Positions 16,349 through 26,773 of a DNA stretch of 64,000 bases are shown piece by piece. The number at the start of each line of letters is the position of its first letter. Positions within the stretch are counted from its first letter, which is position 1. Made by a program: the position numbers and the translations under genes. The stretch covers positions 6,965-70,964 of the forward strand of contig DASZDK010000089.1 in NCBI GenBank assembly GCA_035942035.1, read 5' to 3'. Source of the DNA: JAHWJR01 sp035942035 (GTDB lineage Bacteria > Actinomycetota > Acidimicrobiia > Acidimicrobiales > CADCSY01). The notes under the pieces were generated by a model, which worked only from the letters and a program-made list of their open reading frames with translations, ran no database searches and was not told where the DNA came from.

Positions 16349-17707
16349 GTGACGGTGCGGTTCGTGATTCTCGGCGGGGGGCCGGCGGGCAACACCGCCG
16401 CCACCCACGCCGCCCGCCTCGGGGCCCAGGTGACCTTGGTCGAGCGAGACCTGCTGGGCGGCGCCGCCCACCTGCTCGACTGCATCCCCTCCAAGGCCAT
16501 GATCGCCACGGGGGCGGCCATGGCGCTGACCCGCAGAGCCGGGGCCATGGGGCTCGAGCAGCTGGACGCCGCCCTCGACTTCGACGCGGTGCGGGCCCGC
16601 AACGACGCCATCGTCGGCCGGCTCAACGCCTCGGTGCGCACCCTGCTCGAGAGCCAGGGCGTGCGCCTGCTGCACGGCACCGGTCGGATGAAGGGGCCGC
16701 ACCAGGTGGTGGTCGACACCGCCGACGAGGTGGTCGAGCTGGAGGCCGACGCCGTCCTGGTCGCCACCGGCAGCCGGCCCCGGATCCCGCCGTGGGCGGA
16801 GGTCGACGGCGTCCGGGTGCTGACCACCCGTGACGCCTACCCTCCGCCCGAGGTCCCCGAGCACCTGGTCGTGATCGGCTCCGGGGTGACCGGCGTGGAG
16901 TTCGTGCACATGTTCGCCTCGTTCGGCTCGCGGGTGAGCCTGGTGGTCAGCGGCCAGCAGGTGCTCCCGAGGAAGGACCCCGACGTGGCCGCCGCCCTGG
17001 AGGCCGACTTCCTGTCCCGGGGCGTGACCCTGGTCAAGGGGGCGCGGGCCGAGGCCATCGACCGCACCGAGGACGGGGTGATGGTGCGCTGCGACGACGG
17101 CCGGCGCATCGCCGCCAGCCACGCCCTGCTGGCCATCGGGTCGGTGCCCAACAGCGAGGGTCTCGGCCTCGACGCCGCCGGCGTGGAGACCGAGCGGGGC
17201 TTCGTCCCGGTGAACCACCACTGCCAGTCGAACGTGAGCCATGTCTACGCCGCCGGCGACGTGTCCGGGAAGCTGCCCCTGTCGTCGGTGGCCTCCATGC
17301 AGGGACGCAAGATCGCCGAGCACGTCATGGGCCTGCACACCCTGTCCCACCGCCACCTGGCCTACGACCAGGCGGCCTCGGCCATCTTCACCGAGCCCGA
17401 GATCGCCGACGTGGGCCTGGCCGAGGTGGACGCCTTCGCCGAGGGCCGCAAGATCCGGGTCACCAAGGTGCCCTTCGCCGCCTCGGCCCGGGCGCTGATC
17501 GACGGGGACGCCCGCGGGTTCGTCAAGATCGTCTCCGATCCGGCCACCGGCGTGGTGCTGGGCGGCTCGATCGTGGGCCGCAGCGCCTCGGAGCTCATCT
17601 CGGTCATCGCCCTGGCCGTCACCGCCGGCCTGCGGGTCACCGACATCGTCGAGAGCCTGCTGGTGCACCCGTCCCTGGCCGAGGCCCTGGCCGACGCCGC
17701 CGAGTAA
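16349..17707 (+). CDS. LpdA-like flavoprotein disulfide reductase (NAD(P)H quinone reductase type)
   Basis: A 452-residue protein with the dihydrolipoamide dehydrogenase fold: FAD motif ILGGGPAGNTAA, NAD motif VIGSGVTGVEFV near 175, and the second FAD motif YAAGDVSGK. The active-site segment reads GGAAHLLDCIPSK, so only the second Cys (Cys45) of the normal CxxxxC pair remains. M. tuberculosis LpdA (Rv3303c) has the same change and reduces quinones rather than lipoamide, so I infer a similar role. Unlike that protein, the C-terminal HPSLAE with the usual His-Glu dyad is kept. GTG 16349 fits the leaderless promoter. No dehydrogenase complex genes are nearby. Confidence 0.82.
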   Translation: MTVRFVILGGGPAGNTAATHAARLGAQVTLVERDLLGGAAHLLDCIPSKAMIATGAAMALTRRAGAMGLEQLDAALDFDAVRARNDAIVGRLNASVRTLLESQGVRLLHGTGRMKGPHQVVVDTADEVVELEADAVLVATGSRPRIPPWAEVDGVRVLTTRDAYPPPEVPEHLVVIGSGVTGVEFVHMFASFGSRVSLVVSGQQVLPRKDPDVAAALEADFLSRGVTLVKGARAEAIDRTEDGVMVRCDDGRRIAASHALLAIGSVPNSEGLGLDAAGVETERGFVPVNHHCQSNVSHVYAAGDVSGKLPLSSVASMQGRKIAEHVMGLHTLSHRHLAYDQAASAIFTEPEIADVGLAEVDAFAEGRKIRVTKVPFAASARALIDGDARGFVKIVSDPATGVVLGGSIVGRSASELISVIALAVTAGLRVTDIVESLLVHPSLAEALADAAE

Positions 17708-17739
17708 CGGTGGCTCTGGTGTGAGCTGCCTGCCCGCCG

Positions 17740-19527
<1,788 letters not shown>

Positions 19528-19535
19528 GGCCGCCC

Positions 19536-19541
19536 TATCGT
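19536..19541 (+). promoter_or_regulatory. Candidate leaderless -10 element for birA
   Basis: TATCGT lies 8 bases before the ATG at 19550 and just inside the divergent start region of the carboxylase gene. It supports 19550 rather than the in-frame ATG at 19526 as the birA start. Confidence 0.45.
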
Positions 19542-19549
19542 TCCAGACC

Positions 19550-20335
19550 ATGCTCCCCCAGGGGGAAACCGCCCGGTTCGGCGACGTGCGGAGGCGAGAA
19601 CGGACCGACTCCACCAATCGGGAGGTCCTGGACCTGGCCCGGGCCGGAGCGCCCGAGGGCGTGGTGGTGGTGGCCGACCACCAGACCGCCGGCCGGGGAC
19701 GGCGGGGGCGGGCATGGGTGGCGCCGCCGGGGACGGCGCTGATGGCGTCGGTGCTGTTGCGCCCGGCCATGGAGCCCGGCGCGGCGCACCTGGCCGTCGC
19801 CTGCGTGGCGCTGGCGGCCGCCGAGGCGTGCGAGGCAGTGGCCGCGGTGCGCCCGGCACTGAAGTGGCCCAACGACCTGGTGGTCGACGACGCCGGCGGC
19901 GGCACCGGGAAGCTGGCCGGCATCCTGGCCGAGACGCTGGTGAACGGGAGCCGTCTCGACGCCGTGGTGGTGGGGATGGGTTTGAACGTGGTGCGAACCC
20001 CGGATCCTCCGGCTGGCGCCGTGTTCCTGGAGGACCTCGCCGGCGGGGCCGTCGATCGGGACGGGTTGCTGCGGGCGTGGCTCGACCGGCTCGACCGGCG
20101 GTACCCCTTGCTGGGGGCCCCGGCGGGGCGTCGGGCCCTGCTCGACGACTACCGCCGGCGCTGCGCCACGCTCGGTCGGCGGGTGCGGGTGGCACTGGAC
20201 GACGGGGCGCTCGAGGGGCGTGCGGTGGGCCTGACCGGCGCCGGCCACCTGGTCGTGGAGGGCGCCGGCGGCCGCCACGAAATCGGTGCCGGCGACGTGG
20301 TCCACCTGCGCACGGTGGAACCGCCGGCCCGGTAG
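19550..20335 (+). CDS. birA: Biotin--[acetyl-CoA carboxylase] ligase
   Basis: A 261-residue ligase with the family motifs DSTNREVLDLA, the biotinyl-AMP loop GRGRRGRAWVAPPGTALM, KWPNDLVV with the catalytic Lys, and KLAGILAE. A small C-terminal SH3-like domain follows (GRAVGLTGAGHLVVE). It lacks the N-terminal helix-turn-helix of E. coli BirA, so it is the monofunctional class I form and not a repressor. It faces the biotin carboxylase gene head to head with only 22 bases between the likely starts. The stop is 3 bases from the convergent pabC stop. Confidence 0.92.
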   Translation: MLPQGETARFGDVRRRERTDSTNREVLDLARAGAPEGVVVVADHQTAGRGRRGRAWVAPPGTALMASVLLRPAMEPGAAHLAVACVALAAAEACEAVAAVRPALKWPNDLVVDDAGGGTGKLAGILAETLVNGSRLDAVVVGMGLNVVRTPDPPAGAVFLEDLAGGAVDRDGLLRAWLDRLDRRYPLLGAPAGRRALLDDYRRRCATLGRRVRVALDDGALEGRAVGLTGAGHLVVEGAGGRHEIGAGDVVHLRTVEPPAR

Positions 20336-20338
20336 CCG

Positions 20339-21169
20339 CTACGGGTCGAGGTCGGAGGCAATTAGCTCGGCGAAGCGCGCCATGGCCGCGGCCGTCAGCG
20401 GCCCCGGCGGATCGGGCAGGCGGTGGCCGTCGACGGTGGCGATGGGCTGGACCTCGCGGGTGGTCGAGGTGAGGAACGCCTCCTCGGCGTCGACCAGGGT
20501 CGACAGCGGGAGGGCCTGCTCCTCGACACCACACCGCTCCAGGACCAGCGCCCGGGTGACCCCGGCCAGGCACCCCGACGACAGCGGCGGGGTCAGCAGG
20601 CGGCCGCCGACGCCCACCACCACGTTCGTGCCGGTCCCTTCGCACAGCTCGCCGCGGGTGTTGGCGAACACCGCCTCGCCGGCGCCGGCCGCCGCCGCCC
20701 GGGCCAGCGCCACCACGTTCTCGGCGTAGGAGGTCGTCTTCAGCCCGGCCACCGCGCCCCGCTCGTTGCGGGGCCAGGGCACCACGGCGACGTCGGCGGT
20801 GGGGGGCACGGGGTCGAGGGGAGCCACGGCGGCGATGACGGTGGGGGGGCCGGTGCCGCGCCCCGAGCCGAGCGGCGCCGGCCCGCCGGTGACGGTGAGG
20901 CGCAAGCGGGCCTCGGCCAGCCCGGAGGCGGCCAGCACCTCGGCCAGCGCCCCCTCCAGCGTGGAGCGACCGGGCAGGGCCAGGCCCAGGCCGGCGGCCG
21001 AGTGGCCCAGGCGGTCGAGGTGTCGGCGCAGGGCGAAGGGCGTCCCCCGGTAGACCCGCATCGTCTCGAACACGCCGTCGCCTACCACCACGCCGTGGTC
21101 GAAGGCCGAGACGGCGGCCTGGTCGGCGGGCAGGAGGCGGCCGTTCACCCACACCGGCGGGGCGCTCAC
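20339..21169 (-). CDS. pabC: Class IV aminotransferase-fold, probable aminodeoxychorismate lyase
   Basis: A 276-residue PLP enzyme of fold type IV: WVNGRLLPADQAAVSAFDHG, GVFETMRVY, the PLP lysine in GLKTTSYAENV (about 143), and the C-terminal SGCLAGVTRALVL. Fold IV includes branched-chain aminotransferase, D-amino acid aminotransferase and PabC. The neighbouring pabB, 10 bases upstream on the same strand, makes 4-amino-4-deoxychorismate lyase by far the best call: it would release p-aminobenzoate and pyruvate for folate. GTG at 21169 is chosen because similarity starts immediately after it. Confidence 0.82.
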   Translation of the reverse strand: MSAPPVWVNGRLLPADQAAVSAFDHGVVVGDGVFETMRVYRGTPFALRRHLDRLGHSAAGLGLALPGRSTLEGALAEVLAASGLAEARLRLTVTGGPAPLGSGRGTGPPTVIAAVAPLDPVPPTADVAVVPWPRNERGAVAGLKTTSYAENVVALARAAAAGAGEAVFANTRGELCEGTGTNVVVGVGGRLLTPPLSSGCLAGVTRALVLERCGVEEQALPLSTLVDAEEAFLTSTTREVQPIATVDGHRLPDPPGPLTAAAMARFAELIASDLDP

Positions 21170-21179
21170 CAGGTCGCCC

Positions 21180-22211
21180 TCACCGCCGCGTCGCCGCCGC
21201 CGGGGAGGAGCTGGCCACCGCCAGCAGCCGGTGGGCCTTGAGCTCGGTCTCCTCCCACTCGGCGCCGGCCTCGGACGCCCAGGTGATGCCCCCGCCCGTG
21301 CCCAGGTGTACCTGCCCCTCGTCGAACCAGAAGGTGCGGATGGCGACGTTGAGGTCACCGGTGCCGGCGTCGGCGTCGACCCAGCCGACGGCGCCGCAGT
21401 AGGGGCCCCGGGGCACCGGCTCGAGCCGGGCGATGAGATCGAGGGCGGCCACCTTGGGGGCGCCGGTCACCGAGCCCGGAGGGAAGGTGGCGTCGAGCAG
21501 CTCGGGCCAGCCCACGCCCGGCCGTAGCCGCCCTCGCACCGTGCTGACCAGGTGGACGAGACCGGGGTGGTGCTCGGGATGGCACAGGGCGGGCACCGTG
21601 ACCGACCCCCACTCGCACACCCGCCCGAGGTCGTTGCGGACCAGGTCGACGATCATCACGTTCTCGGCCCGGTCCTTGGCCGACAAGCTCCGGACGTCCG
21701 GGGCGGTCCCCTTGATGGGACGGGACTCCACCACCGCGCCGGAGCGGCGGAGGAAGCGTTCGGGGGACGCGGAGGCGATGTGGAGCTCGTGCGCCGGCAG
21801 GTGGACCACGGCGGCGTGGGGGGCGGGGTTGCCCCGGGCCAGGGCGTCGCCCAGCGGCAGCACGTCGGCGCCGGCGGGCAGCGGGGCCGACAGCCGGCGG
21901 GTGAGGGTCACCTGGTGGGCGCCGCCGGCGGCGATGGCGGCCCGGATCGACTCCACGCCCCGCACGAAGTCGTCGCGGCCGAGGCTGGTGGACCAGTCGC
22001 CGGCGGCGGGCCCCCGCCAGCGTCCCATCGGCCCCGGAGCGAACGGCTGCCGACGGGCGAAGCGGGCGCAGACTGGTCGCCCGGCAAAGGGCACGGTCAC
22101 CACCCAGAAGCCCCGACCGTCCAGGGCAGACAGGTCCGAGGTGACGTCCAACAGCCCGGTGGCCGCCCAGCCACCGACCACGGCCATGGGGGCGGCGACG
22201 TCGGCGGGCAC
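21180..22211 (-). CDS. pabB: Aminodeoxychorismate synthase component I
   Basis: A 343-residue chorismate-binding enzyme with the family stretches HQVTLTRRLSAPL, SASPERFLR, SRPIKGTAPD, DRAENVMIVDLVRNDLGRVC, FPPGSVTGAPK and IRTFWF. The PIKGT motif carries the nucleophilic Lys that distinguishes ADC synthase from anthranilate synthase, whose motif has Ala in place of Lys. It forms aminodeoxychorismate from chorismate and glutamine-derived ammonia; no glutaminase subunit PabA is in the window. The protein is shorter than E. coli PabB at the N-terminus. A leaderless -10 lies just ahead of its GTG. Confidence 0.88.
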   Translation of the reverse strand: MPADVAAPMAVVGGWAATGLLDVTSDLSALDGRGFWVVTVPFAGRPVCARFARRQPFAPGPMGRWRGPAAGDWSTSLGRDDFVRGVESIRAAIAAGGAHQVTLTRRLSAPLPAGADVLPLGDALARGNPAPHAAVVHLPAHELHIASASPERFLRRSGAVVESRPIKGTAPDVRSLSAKDRAENVMIVDLVRNDLGRVCEWGSVTVPALCHPEHHPGLVHLVSTVRGRLRPGVGWPELLDATFPPGSVTGAPKVAALDLIARLEPVPRGPYCGAVGWVDADAGTGDLNVAIRTFWFDEGQVHLGTGGGITWASEAGAEWEETELKAHRLLAVASSSPAAATRR

Positions 22212-22217
22212 GCTGGG

Positions 22218-22223
22218 ATCCTA
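22218..22223 (-). promoter_or_regulatory. Candidate leaderless -10 element for pabB-pabC
   Basis: Reading the minus strand, TAGGAT lies 6 bases before the pabB GTG at 22211, with no ribosome-binding site in between. Confidence 0.4.
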
Positions 22224-22308
22224 CGATCGCCGCCGGCCCGGATCCCCACGGAGGATGGGGAGGCGGGCCTGGGTGTCGGCGGTAGGCGGTGCCAGCGGGC
22301 GCCCTGGC

Positions 22309-22314
22309 TACCAT
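22309..22314 (+). promoter_or_regulatory. Candidate leaderless -10 element for the LCP gene
   Basis: TACCAT lies 8 bases before the ATG at 22323. No -35 or ribosome site is evident. It would start the first operon of the surface glycan region. Confidence 0.45.
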
Positions 22315-22322
22315 GGCCCCGA

Positions 22323-23789
22323 ATGGACGTCGTCGGCAGTGGCGCGCGCCTGCGCCGGACCTGGCCGCAGCGCCTGCTCATCACCTTCAACTGCTCGCTG
22401 ATCGCGGTGTGCGTCCTCGCCGCCAGCATGGTCGGCTACTCGTACTACCGATTCGGCAACATCCCCCGCGTCGCCCTGGGTGGCTCCCTCGCCGGCAAGG
22501 CCCCCGGGGCGCCGCAGAACTACCTGCTGGTCGGCAGCGACTCCCGCGCCTTTGTGGAGGACGACCAGGACCGGGAGTCCTTCGGCGGGGAGGGTGACGC
22601 CGGGCCGCAGAAGGCCGACACCATCCTCCTGGTCCGCATCGACCCCAAGGCGGAGACGGCGGCCATGCTCTCGTTCCCGCGGGATCTGTGGGTGGAGATC
22701 CCCGGCACGGGCGAGCGCAACCGCATCAACACCGCCTTCCAGGACGGCGCGGCACAGCTGGTGGAGACCATCCAGGCGAACTTCAACGTGCCCATCCACC
22801 ACTACGCCCAGGTCGACTTCGCCGGGTTCCGGGGCCTGGTCGACGCCGTGGGCGGGGTGGAGATGTACCTGCCGGCGCCGGTCCGGGACTACAACGCCGC
22901 CGAGGGCAACAACCCCAGCGGCCTGAACATCGAGGACACCGGTTGCGTCACCCTCGACGGCCAACAGGCGCTGGCCTACGTGCGCAGCCGGCACTTCCAG
23001 CGGTTCATCGACGGCAAGTGGCAGGCCGACCCGACCGGCGACATCGGGCGCATCGGGCGCCAGCAGAGCTTCATCGCCAGCGCCGCCCGTGCGGCGCTGG
23101 CCAAGGGGCTCACCAACCCGGCCAAGCTCAACCAGCTGATCGGCGTGGCCGAGCGCAACCTCACCCTCGACGAGGAGCTCGACCCCCAGGACCTGCTCCG
23201 GTTGGGCCAGCGCTTCCAGTCGCTCGACCAGGGAGCACTGCGCCGGTTCCGGCTACCCACCGAGCCGGGGCGCACGGCGGGCGGCGCCCTCGTCGAGTAC
23301 CTGAAGGAGGACGAGGCCGAGGAGATCCTCGACGTGTTCCGGGGAGTCGAGGGCGACGGCGAGGTGGTGCAGCCGTCGTCGGTGACCGTCCAGGTGCTCA
23401 ACGGCTCGGGGCGCGAGGGAGAGGCCAGCGAGGCGGCGCAGGCGCTGTCGGGGGCGGGCTTCAACGTGGGCGGCGGGGTGGGCAACGCCACGTCCACCAG
23501 GGAGACCACCACCGTCCGCTACGCACCCGGGCACGAGGCGCAGGCCGAGCTTCTCGCCCGGTACCTCGAGCAGGAGCCGCAGCTCCAGGAGGACCCCCAG
23601 CTCAAGGCGGTCGACGTGGCGCTGGTGACCGGGTCGGACTACACCGGCATTCTGCAGTCGCCTCGTGAGACCCCACCCGCCCCGCCGCCTCCCGCCGGCG
23701 AGCCCCCCGCCGGCGAGCCTCCGGCTGACGGCGCCCCGGCTCCCGATCAGGGTTCCGAGCCCGAACCGGAGCCCGAGCCCGAGTGCTGA
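22323..23789 (+). CDS. LytR-CpsA-Psr (LCP) family glycan transferase
   Basis: A 488-residue protein with one N-terminal membrane helix (about 18-40) and an outside LCP domain (about 60-300): LLVGSDSR, ADTILLVRIDP, SFPRDLWVEIPG, RINTAFQDG, DFAGFRGLVDAVGGVEM, and ALAYVRSRHF. A LytR_C domain follows (VTVQVLNGSGREGEASEAAQAL). The end is a Pro/Glu-rich tail closing in EPEPEPEPEC with a terminal Cys. LCP enzymes move lipid-linked glycans onto the cell wall, and the downstream glycan genes fit this. Its last 7 bases overlap the next gene, so the two are coupled. Confidence 0.92.
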   Translation: MDVVGSGARLRRTWPQRLLITFNCSLIAVCVLAASMVGYSYYRFGNIPRVALGGSLAGKAPGAPQNYLLVGSDSRAFVEDDQDRESFGGEGDAGPQKADTILLVRIDPKAETAAMLSFPRDLWVEIPGTGERNRINTAFQDGAAQLVETIQANFNVPIHHYAQVDFAGFRGLVDAVGGVEMYLPAPVRDYNAAEGNNPSGLNIEDTGCVTLDGQQALAYVRSRHFQRFIDGKWQADPTGDIGRIGRQQSFIASAARAALAKGLTNPAKLNQLIGVAERNLTLDEELDPQDLLRLGQRFQSLDQGALRRFRLPTEPGRTAGGALVEYLKEDEAEEILDVFRGVEGDGEVVQPSSVTVQVLNGSGREGEASEAAQALSGAGFNVGGGVGNATSTRETTTVRYAPGHEAQAELLARYLEQEPQLQEDPQLKAVDVALVTGSDYTGILQSPRETPPAPPPPAGEPPAGEPPADGAPAPDQGSEPEPEPEPEC

Positions 23790-25387
23790 CCGAAGTGGCG
23801 GTCGAGGAGGCCGCCCACGAGAACCAGGCGCCGGCGCCCGAGCCCCCTGCCCGGTCCGCCTGGGGTTCCCCGCTGCTCGTCGTGGCCGGGTTGCTCGGCC
23901 TCACGGTGGTCTCCCTCCTGCTCAGCCTGCGGGGGATGGGCGTCTCGCTGTGGCTCGACGAGGGCCTCTCGGTCGGCATCGCCTCGCACCCGTGGGCGGA
24001 CATCCCCGGGCTGCTGGCCCAGGACGGCTCGCCGCCGCTGTACTACCTGGTCCTCCACGCCTGGATGGAGGCGTTCGGACGTTCGGAGGAGGCGGTCCGG
24101 GCCCTGTCCCTGGTCTTCGCACTGGTCACGGTGCCGGTGGCCTTCTGGCTCACCGGGACGCTGTTCGACCGCCGGACGGCATGGGTCGCCGCCACGCTCG
24201 CCGCCACCAGCGGCTACCTCACCTACTACGGCCGGGAGGCACGGATGTACAGCCTCCTGGTGCTGCTGGCGCTGGTGGCCGTGGTCGCCTTCGTGCACGT
24301 CGTGGTCCTCGGCCGGCGCCGGTGGCTGCCCCTGCTGGTGGCGGGCCTGGCCCTGGCTCTCTACACCCACAACTGGGCCCTGTACCTGGTGGCCGGCCTG
24401 GGGGTGGCCACGGTGTGGCTGCTCGTGACCGGCGCTGACCGCCGGCGGGTCCTCGTCGACGCGGCGGTCCCCTTCGGCGCCCTCGCCCTCCTCTACGCCC
24501 CGTGGGTCCCGACCCTGTTGTTCCAGGCCGCCCACACCAGCGCTCCGTGGTCCCAGCGCCCGGACCCCGCCTACCTGCTGGGCGCGCTGGGATCGGTGCT
24601 GAGCGACCAGCGGGTGGTGGTCGTCCTCGTGCTGGTGGCCCTGCCGGCGCTGTTCCAGGCGGTTCGGCGGGGCGGGGAGCAGGCCACGGCCTCGGCCGTC
24701 ATCGCCCTCGCCGTGGTGCTGGTGGCGACGCTGCTCGCCGCCTGGGCTTCCTCGCAGCTCCGCCCGGCGTGGGCGAGCCGCTACTTCGGGCTGTTCCTGC
24801 CCCCCCTGCTCCTGCTCGCCGCCCTAGGCCTTGCCCGGGCGGGACGGCGGGGGCTGGTCGCCCTGGCGCTGATCGTGGGCTTGTGGGCCCAGCCGGTGGC
24901 CGCCTCCTTCGTCCCGGACCGCCAGCTGCCGCAGAAGAGCAACGTCCGGCGGGCCACCTCGGTGGTCGCCCCCGTCCTGGAGGACGGTGACCTGGTGGTC
25001 TCGGCGCACATGGAGCACGTGCCGCTGCTCCACTACTACCTCGGGCCGGAACTGCGCTACGCCGACCCGACCGGACTGGTCGCCGACCCCGCCATCGCCG
25101 ACTGGCGGGACGCCGTGGAGCGCCTGGCGTCGGCTGAGCCGCGCACCGGGCTCCTCCCGCTGGTGGCCGAGCTCGACGCCGGCGGCCACGTGGCCCTGGT
25201 GTGCCCCCGCTACGACGTCGACCCGGACGATCTCGAGTGGTTCCAGATCATGGATCGCAATTGCGCGGCGTGGCGCACCGCCCTCGACACCGAACCGTCG
25301 CTCGAGCCACTGCTGGGGCCGGTTGCCCCGCCGCCGCTGAAGTCGCCGGGCGCCTCCATCTCGGTCCGGGTCTACGAGAAGACTTGA
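23783..25387 (+). CDS. GT-C type polyprenyl-linked sugar glycosyltransferase, membrane
   Basis: A 534-residue polytopic protein with about ten membrane helices. The first outside loop carries WLDEGLSVGIASHPW, the acidic motif expected for GT-C/GT39-like enzymes, followed by LLAQDGSPPLYYLVLHAW and later ALYTHNWALYLVAG. A soluble C-terminal domain follows from about residue 390. It would transfer a sugar from a polyprenyl phosphate donor outside the membrane. GTG 23783 overlaps the LCP gene. A clear paralogue sits at 54015-55820 on the other strand. Acceptor and sugar are unknown. Confidence 0.82.
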   Translation: MLTEVAVEEAAHENQAPAPEPPARSAWGSPLLVVAGLLGLTVVSLLLSLRGMGVSLWLDEGLSVGIASHPWADIPGLLAQDGSPPLYYLVLHAWMEAFGRSEEAVRALSLVFALVTVPVAFWLTGTLFDRRTAWVAATLAATSGYLTYYGREARMYSLLVLLALVAVVAFVHVVVLGRRRWLPLLVAGLALALYTHNWALYLVAGLGVATVWLLVTGADRRRVLVDAAVPFGALALLYAPWVPTLLFQAAHTSAPWSQRPDPAYLLGALGSVLSDQRVVVVLVLVALPALFQAVRRGGEQATASAVIALAVVLVATLLAAWASSQLRPAWASRYFGLFLPPLLLLAALGLARAGRRGLVALALIVGLWAQPVAASFVPDRQLPQKSNVRRATSVVAPVLEDGDLVVSAHMEHVPLLHYYLGPELRYADPTGLVADPAIADWRDAVERLASAEPRTGLLPLVAELDAGGHVALVCPRYDVDPDDLEWFQIMDRNCAAWRTALDTEPSLEPLLGPVAPPPLKSPGASISVRVYEKT

Positions 25388-25464
25388 CGGGGTGAGCGCA
25401 CCCCGCCCGTCCCCGCCGGCCGTGCCCGCCGAGCGGCCATGGGAGCGGCCGTCCCCCCGGGGCC

Positions 25465-25470
25465 TAACCT
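25465..25470 (+). promoter_or_regulatory. Candidate leaderless -10 element for ugd
   Basis: TAACCT lies 7 bases before the GTG at 25478. It would drive the coupled ugd-uxs-GT2 operon. Confidence 0.45.
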
Positions 25471-25477
25471 CTAGCCG

Positions 25478-26773
25478 GTGACCGCCACCGTCGCCGTCAT
25501 CGGCACCGGCTACGTCGGCCTGACCACCGGCGCCTACCTCGCCCATCTGGGCCACACGGTCGTGTGCGCCGACGTGGTCCCCGAGAAGGTCGAACGGCTC
25601 AACCGGGGAGAGGTCCCGATCTTGGAGGCGGGCCTGGAGGAGCTCGTCCGTGAGGGCCTCGACGCCGGCCGCCTGGCGTTCGTCCTCGGGGCCGCCGCCG
25701 CCGTAGGCGAAGCCGAGTTCGTCTTCTTGTGCGTGCCCACGCCCCAGGGCGACGACGGCTCGGCGGACCTCACGTACCTCCGGGGGGCCGTCGAGCAGAT
25801 CGCGCCGGCGCTCCAGCCGGAGTGCATCGTCATCAACAAGTCGACCGTGCCAGTGGGCTCGACCCGGGTGGTGGAGCAGGCGCTCGGGCGTGACGACGTG
25901 TTCGTGGTCTCCAACCCCGAGTTCCTGCGGGAAGGCTCGGCGGTGCACGACTGCCTCCACCCCGACCGCATCGTCATCGGCAGCGAGGACCAGGCCGCGG
26001 CCATGCGGGTGGCCGGGCTGTTCGAACGCCTGCGGGCGCCACTGGTCATCACCGACCCCCCGTCGGCGGAGACGATCAAGTACGCCTCCAATGCCTTCCT
26101 CGCCACCAAGGTCAGCTTCGTCAATGCCCTGGCCAACGTGTGTGAGGCGGTGGGCGCTGACGTGCGCGAGGTGGTGTTGGGCATGGGCTACGACCGGCGC
26201 ATCGGCTTCGAGTTCCTCCGGCCCGGGCCCGGCTGGGGGGGTTCGTGCTTCCCCAAGGACACGCGAGCCATGGTGCGCATCGCCGAGGACGCCGGCTACG
26301 ACTTCGACCTCCTGCGGGGCGTGATCGCCGTCAACGACGAGCAGTACGAGCGCATGGCCGACAAGGTGGAGCGCATGGCCGGCGGCTCGCTGGAGGGCAC
26401 GGTCGTGGCCGCCTGGGGGCTCACCTTCAAGGCCCGCACCGACGACCTGCGGGACTCGCCGGCCATCGAGGTCATCCGCCGCCTGCGCCGACGCGGCGCC
26501 CGTGTCCGGGCCTACGACCCGGCGGTCGACCACCATGCTGCCGGCGACGTTCCGCGGCTGGAGGGCATCGAGGTGGCCGCCGACCTCTATGCCGCCTGCG
26601 ACGGCGCCGAGGTTCTGGTGCTGCTCACCGAGTGGGACGAGTTCCGCTGGGCCGACTTCGAGAAGGTGGCCGCGGTCATGCGCCGGTCGCGCGTCGTGGA
26701 CACCCGCAACCTGCTCGACGCCCCGGCGCTGCGCCGGCAGGGGTTCGACTACACCGGGTTGGGGCGCCGGTGA
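25478..26773 (+). CDS. ugd: UDP-glucose 6-dehydrogenase
   Basis: A 431-residue UDP-sugar dehydrogenase: NAD motif VIGTGYVGLTTGAYLA, STVPVGSTR, NPEFLREGSAVHD, PDRIVIG, YASNAFLATKVSFVN, catalytic Cys about 257 in GGSCFPKD, and TFKARTDDLRDSPA. It oxidises UDP-glucose twice to UDP-glucuronate. The stop overlaps the start of the next gene (GTGA at 26770-26773), which encodes an enzyme that can use the product. The pairing strongly supports UDP-glucose rather than GDP-mannose as substrate. Confidence 0.93.
   Translation: MTATVAVIGTGYVGLTTGAYLAHLGHTVVCADVVPEKVERLNRGEVPILEAGLEELVREGLDAGRLAFVLGAAAAVGEAEFVFLCVPTPQGDDGSADLTYLRGAVEQIAPALQPECIVINKSTVPVGSTRVVEQALGRDDVFVVSNPEFLREGSAVHDCLHPDRIVIGSEDQAAAMRVAGLFERLRAPLVITDPPSAETIKYASNAFLATKVSFVNALANVCEAVGADVREVVLGMGYDRRIGFEFLRPGPGWGGSCFPKDTRAMVRIAEDAGYDFDLLRGVIAVNDEQYERMADKVERMAGGSLEGTVVAAWGLTFKARTDDLRDSPAIEVIRRLRRRGARVRAYDPAVDHHAAGDVPRLEGIEVAADLYAACDGAEVLVLLTEWDEFRWADFEKVAAVMRRSRVVDTRNLLDAPALRRQGFDYTGLGRR

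Noticed and set aside
20327..20345. Hairpin CCC-G-GTAG-CCG-CTAC-GGG at the birA/pabC convergent stops
   Set aside because: It is short and made from the two opposing TAG stop codons, and no T-tract follows, so I do not call it a terminator.
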